Assembly: GCA_005791325.1 (NCBI GenBank)
Contig: SXXA01000032.1
Location: 1 to 7,339, forward strand
Reading direction: 5' to 3'
Source of the DNA: Actinomycetota bacterium
Lineage (GTDB): Bacteria; Margulisbacteria; Marinamargulisbacteria; SXXA01
DNA: 7,339 nt
The translations under genes were made by a program, and so were the position numbers. This document shows, in pieces, positions 1-5,960 of this stretch. The notes beneath the pieces were generated by a model that did no database searches, was not told where the DNA came from, and worked only from the letters and a program-made list of their open reading frames with translations. How positions within the stretch are numbered: position 1 is the stretch's first letter; each line of letters begins with the position of its first letter.

Positions 1-2643
1 CGATTGCCCTATGAATCCCGAGAAACAACATTTTGTGTGCACGACGGCCCACCCTATCCAAACGGCAACATCCATTTGGGACATGCATTAAATAAAGTTT
101 TAAAAGACATTATTATTCGATCTAGGCGGATGATGGGGGATGCTTCGCATTTGATTCCTGGTTGGGATTGTCATGGATTACCGATTGAAACCCAAGTATT
201 AAAAGAGCAGAAACAATCAGAATCAAATTACCGCCCAACGGATGTACCTGCTTTCAGAAACCGGTGCCATACATTTTCGATGGGGTATGTTGAGACACAA
301 AAACAGGATTTTAAACGATTGGGTATTTGGGCTGATTGGGATCAACCTTATTTAACCCTAGACTCCCATTATGAAGCGACGGTGATTCAATTATTTGGTG
401 AGTTGGCTAGAAATGGCGCAATTTATAAAGGCAGAAAACCCATTCACTGGTGTATGAATTGTGAAACAGCTCTGGCAGAAGCCGAAATTGAATATGCCAA
501 TCATCGATCGAACTCGGTTACAGTCCATTTTTCGGTTACAGAAGGCCTAATATCAGATTCCACAAAGCCACTTTCCATCTTGGTATGGACAACCACCCCT
601 TGGACATTACCATCTAATGTTGCGATAGCCGTGCAACCAGACCTGGATTACGTGATGCTTGAACTTGATAACCGGCGTGTTTTGGTTGCATTAAATCGTT
701 TGAACGATTTGACAGCCACCTTTGAATGGGGTAACCCAACGATTTTGGAACAGTATAAAGGAAAAGAATTGGTGGGGGTTCAAACAAAACATCCATTTGA
801 AGACCGGGTGGCGCCGGTGATAGCAGCTGAATTTGTCACCGATACAGATGGTACGGGTTTTGTTCATATTGCACCTGGACACGGCCAAGATGACTATCAG
901 GTTGGTATGGCCAACCAATTACCCGTGATTATGCCCATTAATAATCAGGGAAAATTTCAGGAAGGCCCTTGGGCTGGGCTTACTGTATTTGCAGCTAATC
1001 AAGCGATTATAGAGCATTTGCAAGCATGTCACCAATTGGAAGGTGCATCGGTCATTACCCATTCATACCCACATTGTTGGCGTTGTAAAAAACCAGTTAT
1101 TTTTAGGGCAACACCCCAATGGTTTGTTGCGATGGATACCCCCTTGTTACCGGACAATACAACCCTGCGTGAGCGAGCATTAAAAGCCGTAGATCAGACG
1201 CTCTTTTATCCATCATGGGGCCAAAATCGAATTCGTTCCATGGTTGAGAATCGGCCTGATTGGTGTATCTCTAGACAACGTTTTTGGGGGATTCCGATTC
1301 CTGTACTAACGTGTCAAACCTGTGGGTATTCTGAAACAAAGGCCTTTAATGAGCACATTGTGAATATCATTCGTCAAGAGGGGTCGACGGCATGGTTTGA
1401 AAAAGACGCATCGTATTTTATACCTGCGGGGGCTACTTGTAGCCAATGTGGGGGGCAACACTTTGAAAAAGAAACAGATATTTTAGATGTATGGTTTGAA
1501 TCTGGCGCTAGTTTTGCGGCGGTGTTGCCCGAGAATCAAGTTGCCGATTTAATATTAGAGGGGTCGGATCAACATCGTGGTTGGTTTCAAAGTGCGATTT
1601 TATTGGGACAGGGTGCAAGGGGTATCACGCCTACTCGATCCATTTTGACCCACGGTTTTTTGGTGGATGATCGGGGTCGAAAAATGAGTAAGTCTGAGGG
1701 GAATGTCATCGCCCCTGATACCATTATTAGGGAATATGGTTCTGATATTTTGAGATGGTGGGTGGCATCGTCTGATTTCAAAACAGATGTTAGTATTTCC
1801 AAGGGTATTTTAAATCAGGCGAAAGATTCTTTTTCTAAAGTTCGAAATACCATTCGTTTTTTACTCAGTAATTTGTATGATTTTGATCAGCCGATTGGGG
1901 TATTGGAACCAATTGATCAATGGGTTTTACATGAGCTTAGCACGCTGGTTTTGGATATCAAAACGGCGTATCTTTCATATGATTTGCATGTGGTGACACA
2001 TCGAATTCATGATTTTTGTGCCGTTACTTTATCATCACAATATTTAGACATGGTCAAAGATCGATTGTATTGCGATGCTCACGACTCTCATCGTCGCCGT
2101 AGCTCCCAAACGGCCATTCACATACTGGCGAATCAGTTAATATCCTTAATAGCCCCCATTTTAGTGGTCACCAGCGATATGGCCAATCGACATTTACCGA
2201 ACCCCTCCCGAACCATTCATGCCACGTTCTTTCCTGAGCCGACTTATTTAAATGACAATATCGGAACAATATGGAAAGAGATCTTAACCATTAAGGAATT
2301 GGCTTATCAACAACTAGAATCCATGCGACAATCCAAACAGATTAAAAGCTTTTTGGAAGCATCGGTTGTGATCCAATCACCCACCCCCATCAAGGTTGAT
2401 GATTTGGCATCCATATTGATTGTTAGCCATGTTGAGTGGCGACAAGCAGAGCAGTTAGCAGTAACGGTTGGGCTAGCATCGGGTCAGAAGTGCGATCGAT
2501 GTTGGAAAATAAAGGCCTGCAATGAATGGGCGGATGATTCTGGATCGACCCATTCATTATGTGACCGTTGTGAGGGGGTGGTCAATAAATGGGTATCAAT
2601 GGGGACCAACGGGGGTGATGTGGCATCTCCGGTTCCATCTTAA
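1..2643 (+). CDS. ileS: Isoleucyl-tRNA synthetase, 5'-truncated by window edge
   Basis: This cytoplasmic class I aminoacyl-tRNA synthetase charges tRNA-Ile with isoleucine and hydrolyses mischarged valine. The frame is open from base 1, and the first residues (RLPYESRETTF) align shortly upstream of the HIGH motif, so roughly 40-50 N-terminal residues lie outside the window; the TTG at 4 is unlikely to be the start. The HIGH-type motif HLGH lies at about 70-83. The CP1 editing domain is intact, with WTTTPWTLPSN near 592-624 and VHIAPGHGQDDY near 862-897, the latter keeping the editing aspartate. WCISRQRFWGIP follows near 1261, then two CxxC pairs (CQTC near 1315, CSQC near 1438) that look like a zinc knuckle absent from E. 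coli IleS. LDVWFESG, EGSDQHRGWF and KMSKS (1681-1695) complete the catalytic core. The C-terminal zinc module has CDRCW and CDRC cysteines at 2491, 2500, 2560 and 2569. Its 880 residues plus the missing start match the roughly 930-residue bacterial-type enzyme. It stops 6 nt before pdxA. Confidence 0.98.
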   Translation, partial: RLPYESRETTFCVHDGPPYPNGNIHLGHALNKVLKDIIIRSRRMMGDASHLIPGWDCHGLPIETQVLKEQKQSESNYRPTDVPAFRNRCHTFSMGYVETQKQDFKRLGIWADWDQPYLTLDSHYEATVIQLFGELARNGAIYKGRKPIHWCMNCETALAEAEIEYANHRSNSVTVHFSVTEGLISDSTKPLSILVWTTTPWTLPSNVAIAVQPDLDYVMLELDNRRVLVALNRLNDLTATFEWGNPTILEQYKGKELVGVQTKHPFEDRVAPVIAAEFVTDTDGTGFVHIAPGHGQDDYQVGMANQLPVIMPINNQGKFQEGPWAGLTVFAANQAIIEHLQACHQLEGASVITHSYPHCWRCKKPVIFRATPQWFVAMDTPLLPDNTTLRERALKAVDQTLFYPSWGQNRIRSMVENRPDWCISRQRFWGIPIPVLTCQTCGYSETKAFNEHIVNIIRQEGSTAWFEKDASYFIPAGATCSQCGGQHFEKETDILDVWFESGASFAAVLPENQVADLILEGSDQHRGWFQSAILLGQGARGITPTRSILTHGFLVDDRGRKMSKSEGNVIAPDTIIREYGSDILRWWVASSDFKTDVSISKGILNQAKDSFSKVRNTIRFLLSNLYDFDQPIGVLEPIDQWVLHELSTLVLDIKTAYLSYDLHVVTHRIHDFCAVTLSSQYLDMVKDRLYCDAHDSHRRRSSQTAIHILANQLISLIAPILVVTSDMANRHLPNPSRTIHATFFPEPTYLNDNIGTIWKEILTIKELAYQQLESMRQSKQIKSFLEASVVIQSPTPIKVDDLASILIVSHVEWRQAEQLAVTVGLASGQKCDRCWKIKACNEWADDSGSTHSLCDRCEGVVNKWVSMGTNGGDVASPVPS

Positions 2644-2649
2644 TCCCCT

Positions 2650-3645
2650 ATGATAGCTCAGGCTATTCAAATGGGGCGGCCCCCTATGGTGATTTCATTG
2701 GGGGACCCAGGTGGGGTTGGACCTGAAGTGGTCTTAAATGCATTGTTGCAATACCCAGTTTCTAGACCCATTATATTGGTAGGGCCATTCTCATTACGAT
2801 GGCATCCATTGTTAATTCATGGATTTAACCAGTTAAATCCAAAACGGATTTCGCAACAAGATGGGTTAACTCATCCAATTTCATGGATCGATCCGACCCC
2901 TACTATTTTTAACGAACCATTCCTACCGGAACCCCATTCCATCAATGGTTTGGTATCTTATGAAGCAGTGATCATGGGATTAAAAATAGCGGTATTGCGT
3001 AAAGGGGTGTTGGTGACTGCCCCTGTGTGCAAAGAAGCTTGGAAAAAAGCGGGGGTAGCCTATATCGATCATACCTCTTTGTTAGGCGGGTGGTTTAATA
3101 CGAACCCAACCATGGCATTTAATAGCCCAGTATTAAAGATATGTTTGGCCACGGTGCATGTACCATTGTCGCAAGTGGCCTGTCATATCAGCAAAGAGTC
3201 CATTACACGGTGTTTACAACACGCCATAGGCTGGATGGGACAATTGGGTATTCTATATCCACGTATCGCGGTTGCTGGTCTTAATCCACATGCAGGTGAG
3301 GGGGGGCTATTGGGTACAGAAGAGCAAGATGTCATTCAGCCTGCTATTCATGAGGTACAACAATCCCATTCAAATGCCAAAATTGTAGGCCCCATTCCAG
3401 CGGATACGTTATTTTACCGAGCCTATCAGGGTGATTTTGATGTGGTCATTGCACTGTATCACGATCAAGGATTATCCCCACTTAAGATGGTGGCTTTTGA
3501 CCAAGCCGTTAATATTACCCTGGGGATTCCCATCATGCGGGTATCCCCAGATCATGGAACGGCCTTTGATGTGGCGTATCAATCCAAATCACGATGTGAA
3601 TCAATGCGTGCAGCCATTGAATATGGGGATCGGTATGGGGGCTAA
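2650..3645 (+). CDS. pdxA: 4-hydroxythreonine-4-phosphate dehydrogenase
   Basis: PdxA oxidises 4-phosphohydroxy-L-threonine with NAD(P)+; the product feeds PdxJ in the DXP-dependent pathway to pyridoxal 5'-phosphate. The 331 residues match the family length (E. coli 329). Family motifs appear in order: SLGDPGGVGPE at residues 16-26, the substrate-contact DHT at 140-142 (His141), and the three metal-binding histidines His170 (ATVHVPL), His214 (LNPHAGEGG) and His271 (YHDQG). Lys279, Asn288 and Arg297, followed by DHGTAFDVA, match the E. coli Lys274, Asn283 and Arg292 positions. The start is uncertain. ATG 2650 gives the full frame and follows the ileS stop closely but has no Shine-Dalgarno. ATG 2671 has an AGG 8 nt upstream and leaves an N-terminus of usual length (324 aa). 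Tight spacing to ileS and the 11-nt overlap with rsmA suggest co-transcription and translational coupling. A run of seven G (3300-3306) lies inside the PHAGEGG codons. Confidence 0.96.
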   Translation: MIAQAIQMGRPPMVISLGDPGGVGPEVVLNALLQYPVSRPIILVGPFSLRWHPLLIHGFNQLNPKRISQQDGLTHPISWIDPTPTIFNEPFLPEPHSINGLVSYEAVIMGLKIAVLRKGVLVTAPVCKEAWKKAGVAYIDHTSLLGGWFNTNPTMAFNSPVLKICLATVHVPLSQVACHISKESITRCLQHAIGWMGQLGILYPRIAVAGLNPHAGEGGLLGTEEQDVIQPAIHEVQQSHSNAKIVGPIPADTLFYRAYQGDFDVVIALYHDQGLSPLKMVAFDQAVNITLGIPIMRVSPDHGTAFDVAYQSKSRCESMRAAIEYGDRYGG

Positions 3646-4438
3646 ATGGGGGCAGGTGTTTTTACATGACCAAAATATCATTCATAAACTAGTCAGTTTG
3701 GTGGATCCAACGATCCAAGTAGTTGAAATTGGATGTGGAGAGGGTTGTTTAACTCGACCCATTAGTCAGATCACAACAGTTCACTCATTTGAAATTGATA
3801 CGGCATGTGTGGATGCCACTTGTCGTCAATTACCTTTGTTAAGTCGGGTTCACTTTTGGGTGGGCGATGTGATGGCTCTGAGCCAGCACTGGCCGTCTTT
3901 GGGGCGGTTTCAAGTTGTGGCAAATATTCCCTACTATATTTCAGCCCCTATTTTAAAATTATTGGTTCAATATCATGACTTTCTTCACTCTGCGGTAATA
4001 ATGGTGCAAACTGAATTCGCATATAAGTTAATACAAGGGGCTAATCAGCCATTTTATTCCTCTCTAGGGGTGTATATTCGTTCTTATTTTGATGTTAGTT
4101 TGTTGTTTCATGTTAGCCCCAATTCATTTTCGCCGGTTCCTAAAGTGGGGTCTAGTGTCATAAGACTCACACCCCATCAGCGCCCTCTACCCATTGCTCC
4201 AGAGGCCTTTTTTGCGATGGTTCGCTCTGGTTTTTGGGGAAGGCGCAAGCCCCTTTCGAGTGCGCTTATAAAATCACCCTATTTGATAAGAGGAGCTGGA
4301 TTTAAGTCTGCATTAATCAATCACCCTTATGCCATTCGTCGAGGAGAAATGCTAACAGATGAGGAATGGCGTGAATTACATAACGTGTTACATCCACATA
4401 TGACTAGCCAGTTGCCACCATCAACGATGGGCTCATGA
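3635..4438 (+). CDS. rsmA: 16S rRNA adenine N6-dimethyltransferase RsmA (KsgA)
   Basis: RsmA transfers four methyl groups from SAM to the two adjacent adenines in the 3'-terminal helix of 16S rRNA, a late checkpoint of 30S assembly. From ATG 3635 the product is 267 aa, near the family size. It shows the N-terminal GQVFLHDQ (residues 6-13), SAM motif I VVEIGCGEGCLT (29-40), the ribose-binding acid Glu53 in FEID, Asp78 in VGDV, the catalytic NIPYYIS at 97-103 (N-[IL]-P-Y), the SPNSFSPVPKVGSSVIRL block and FWGRRKPL in the C-terminal domain. I chose 3635 because homology begins at once; a weak GGGGA lies 5 nt upstream. ATG 3623 in the same frame would add four residues. The frame stays open further back to 3431, but that stretch is only pdxA read out of frame. 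The N-terminus lacks most of the basic extension seen in E. coli, and valine replaces the usual Asn or His in GQ-N-FL. The pair pdxA-rsmA is also adjacent in E. coli. Confidence 0.95.
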   Translation: MGAKWGQVFLHDQNIIHKLVSLVDPTIQVVEIGCGEGCLTRPISQITTVHSFEIDTACVDATCRQLPLLSRVHFWVGDVMALSQHWPSLGRFQVVANIPYYISAPILKLLVQYHDFLHSAVIMVQTEFAYKLIQGANQPFYSSLGVYIRSYFDVSLLFHVSPNSFSPVPKVGSSVIRLTPHQRPLPIAPEAFFAMVRSGFWGRRKPLSSALIKSPYLIRGAGFKSALINHPYAIRRGEMLTDEEWRELHNVLHPHMTSQLPPSTMGS

Positions 4439-4456
4439 ATCTTGAAGGGTCCAACA

Positions 4457-5782
4457 TTAAGATAATCCAACCATCACCTTCACCCGTTCTAAGTACCCAC
4501 TGGCAATTTGGTGGGTGAGACAATCTTGGGTTGAATCATCTAAAAGGCGATGGGCCGATGAGATCGCTTTTCGTAATGATTCAATGTTTCGTTTGGGGTC
4601 AACACCGCCGGTTAGGTGACGATATTCGAGGTAATGGCTTAGGTGGGATTGGTTAATATTCGGAGCATGGTTTAAATAATAACGATGAAGCAATTGGGTA
4701 AGGTGATGATTGTCTTGAGACACGCTGTGTACCGATTGCAAAATATGGGGGGCTGATTCCCAATCTTGATGGCACTGTTTAATATAGTGATGTAATGAGT
4801 GAATGGCTGGCAAGGGAAAGTTTGTAATCGCTAACTCAATATCCGTGGGTGGCGATAATGAAAAAAATGACTCAACATCAATATTGCACAATACAGGATG
4901 GGAACGGATACAGTCGATAATTGGTTGGTAAGTACTTTGAACATCAGTTGGGGCAAGTGATGCCCATAAAAAACCTGTTTTGTAGTTTACATATTCAATA
5001 TGGGAACGACACTCCATGAGTGTATCGGGGAAAGGGAAGGGGATGGTGTCTAGTTGCAATAATAGAAGTGTGTTTTGATGAGAGAATAAGGGGAAAACGG
5101 GGATGGATTGGATGCGTTCGGGTGGGGTGCCAATCCGGTGTTTGAGCCAAACTGAATGGATGGGAGGGGATTGAATGGTGGGCTGTGTCATCCATGTGGT
5201 GCCATATATAGTCTCTAATTGAGATACGAGATGAATGGTTAATTGAACATCATCAATGGCATTATGAGTTTGAGGTAAGGCAGTGACTCCGTGTGCACGG
5301 GCCATTTGTTCAAGTGAAAATGTCCAATATCCATCGGCGTGTAATTGCATGGGAAACTGAGTGTGACTCATGCCCAAATATCGAACCCAATGTAACACAT
5401 CTCGATATTCAATTTTCCCATAAAAATATGGATTTAGGCCATGTCGAATCAACAAAGATCTTAAAAATTTCAAGTCAAATTGATTGCTGTTATAACCACA
5501 CAATACAATTTTTCCATGGGCTTCTATTAAATTAAATAAAAACGTAAAGATTTCAAGAGCAACCGTGGGTTCGGGTTTGCCGTACTGGTGTAAGTGCTGA
5601 ATCGACAATCGCGTAATAAGTAGGGCGTCTAGGTCGGGGAGTTCACAACGGGTAAGTGTGACCAACCCCGATAATTCTTGAAGGAGGCTACCATCATTAG
5701 ACAAGGCCAAAAAACAATAGGATATAACTTGTCCACTTAATGATAGAGAGGATGTTTCAAAATCATAAAATACTTGAATCAT
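4457..5782 (-). CDS. sbcB: Exonuclease I-like 3'-5' DNA exonuclease (SbcB family, divergent)
   Basis: This is probably a DnaQ-fold (DEDDh) exonuclease degrading single-stranded DNA 3' to 5', with roles in recombination and mismatch repair as for E. coli ExoI. The 441-residue product shows Exo I: YDFET at residues 6-10 (Asp7, Glu9). Exo II: GYNSNQFD at 96-103 (Asp103), followed by FLRSLL and NPY as in SbcB. Exo III: THNAIDD at 172-178 (His173, Asp178), with the same five-residue His-Asp spacing as E. coli His181/Asp186. FSLEQMARAHGV (155-166) matches the SbcB FRLEHLTKANGI segment. Near the C-terminus, LHRYYLNH followed by a LEYRHLTGG segment resembles the SbcB C-terminal domain, which argues against a plain DnaQ proofreading subunit. 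The middle SH3-like region is poorly conserved and the protein is about 30 residues shorter than E. coli ExoI (475). ATG 5782 is the only sensible start, although no Shine-Dalgarno is visible. It converges on rsmA with an 18-nt gap and no clear terminator. Confidence 0.83.
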   Translation of the reverse strand: MIQVFYDFETSSLSLSGQVISYCFLALSNDGSLLQELSGLVTLTRCELPDLDALLITRLSIQHLHQYGKPEPTVALEIFTFLFNLIEAHGKIVLCGYNSNQFDLKFLRSLLIRHGLNPYFYGKIEYRDVLHWVRYLGMSHTQFPMQLHADGYWTFSLEQMARAHGVTALPQTHNAIDDVQLTIHLVSQLETIYGTTWMTQPTIQSPPIHSVWLKHRIGTPPERIQSIPVFPLFSHQNTLLLLQLDTIPFPFPDTLMECRSHIEYVNYKTGFLWASLAPTDVQSTYQPIIDCIRSHPVLCNIDVESFFSLSPPTDIELAITNFPLPAIHSLHHYIKQCHQDWESAPHILQSVHSVSQDNHHLTQLLHRYYLNHAPNINQSHLSHYLEYRHLTGGVDPKRNIESLRKAISSAHRLLDDSTQDCLTHQIASGYLERVKVMVGLS

Positions 5783-5804
5783 AATACGATAGTGTAACGC
5801 TGAT

Positions 5805-5835
5805 TTTATAAAACTACTATTTTAATCGTTGTCCA
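5805..5835 (-). promoter_or_regulatory. Possible sigma70-type promoter for the exonuclease gene
   Basis: On the minus strand, TGGACA (5835-5830) and TATAAA (5810-5805) are separated by 19 nt, about 22 nt upstream of the exonuclease ATG. The -10 matches five of six consensus positions, but the spacer is longer than the optimal 17 nt. This is only a visual match in an AT-rich 70-nt divergent region. Confidence 0.3.
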
Positions 5836-5837
5836 TG

Positions 5838-5843
5838 TAGAAT
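5838..5843 (+). promoter_or_regulatory. Possible -10 element for tRNA-Arg / citrate synthase
   Basis: TAGAAT on the plus strand ends 9 nt before the mature tRNA 5' end, matches five of six positions of TATAAT, and is preceded by TG. The -35 region at the expected distance (around 5814-5820) does not resemble TTGACA. If real, it would start transcription just upstream of the tRNA and could also serve the citrate synthase gene. Confidence 0.33.
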
Positions 5844-5852
5844 AGGGATGTT

Positions 5853-5929
5853 GCCCTCGTAGCTCAGTCGGATAGAGCGCTGGATTCCTAATCCGGAGGC
5901 CGTGGGTTCGAATCCCGCCGTGGGCACCA
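5853..5929 (+). tRNA. tRNA-Arg (anticodon CCT), CCA encoded
   Basis: The 77-nt sequence folds as a complete cloverleaf. The acceptor strands are 5853-5859 and 5919-5925, then discriminator A (5926) and an encoded CCA (5927-5929). The D stem is GCTC/GAGC. The anticodon stem CTGGA/TCCGG closes the loop TTCCTAA with anticodon CCT at 5887-5889. The variable loop has five bases, and the T stem GTGGG/CCCGC carries the TTCGAAT loop. It reads AGG arginine codons, which occur in the neighbouring genes (for example in ileS near 124 and in the citrate synthase near 6194). The acceptor stem has one oddity: T5857 faces T5921, a U-U mismatch at positions 5:68. The downstream citrate synthase begins 31 nt after the CCA. 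Confidence 0.97.
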
Positions 5930-5947
5930 TGTTAATAATCAATGAAA

Positions 5948-5952
5948 AGAGG
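5948..5952 (+). promoter_or_regulatory. Ribosome binding site of the citrate synthase gene
   Basis: AGAGG lies 8 nt before the ATG at 5961 and is preceded by a purine-rich AATGAAA. It is the clearest Shine-Dalgarno-like sequence ahead of any gene here and supports ATG 5961 as the start; the starts of pdxA and the exonuclease gene show none. Confidence 0.72.
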
Positions 5953-5960
5953 CAAGTTAT

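Noticed and set aside
614..1802. Three minus-strand open frames (614-796, 691-918, 1587-1802)
   Set aside because: They lie antisense inside conserved IleS codons and show no recognisable domain or initiation signal.
3431..3634. Upstream extension of the rsmA reading frame
   Set aside because: This stretch is fully inside pdxA in another frame and has no similarity to RsmA N-termini; homology starts at 3635.
4418..4430. Small hairpin CCATC-AAC-GATGG near the rsmA stop
   Set aside because: The stem is only five pairs, lies within rsmA codons, and is not followed by a T run.
4495..4516. Hairpin ACCCAC / GTGGGT as a terminator for the convergent genes
   Set aside because: It lies inside the exonuclease coding sequence and has no T run on either strand.
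4995..5535. Open frames 4995-5195 (-) and 5293-5535 (+)
   Set aside because: Both are alternative-frame shadows of the exonuclease gene, whose catalytic motifs validate its own frame.
5853..5929. tRNA-Arg as an integration site for a mobile element
   Set aside because: No repeat of the tRNA 3' end, integrase or phage-like gene occurs in the window; a housekeeping gene follows directly.
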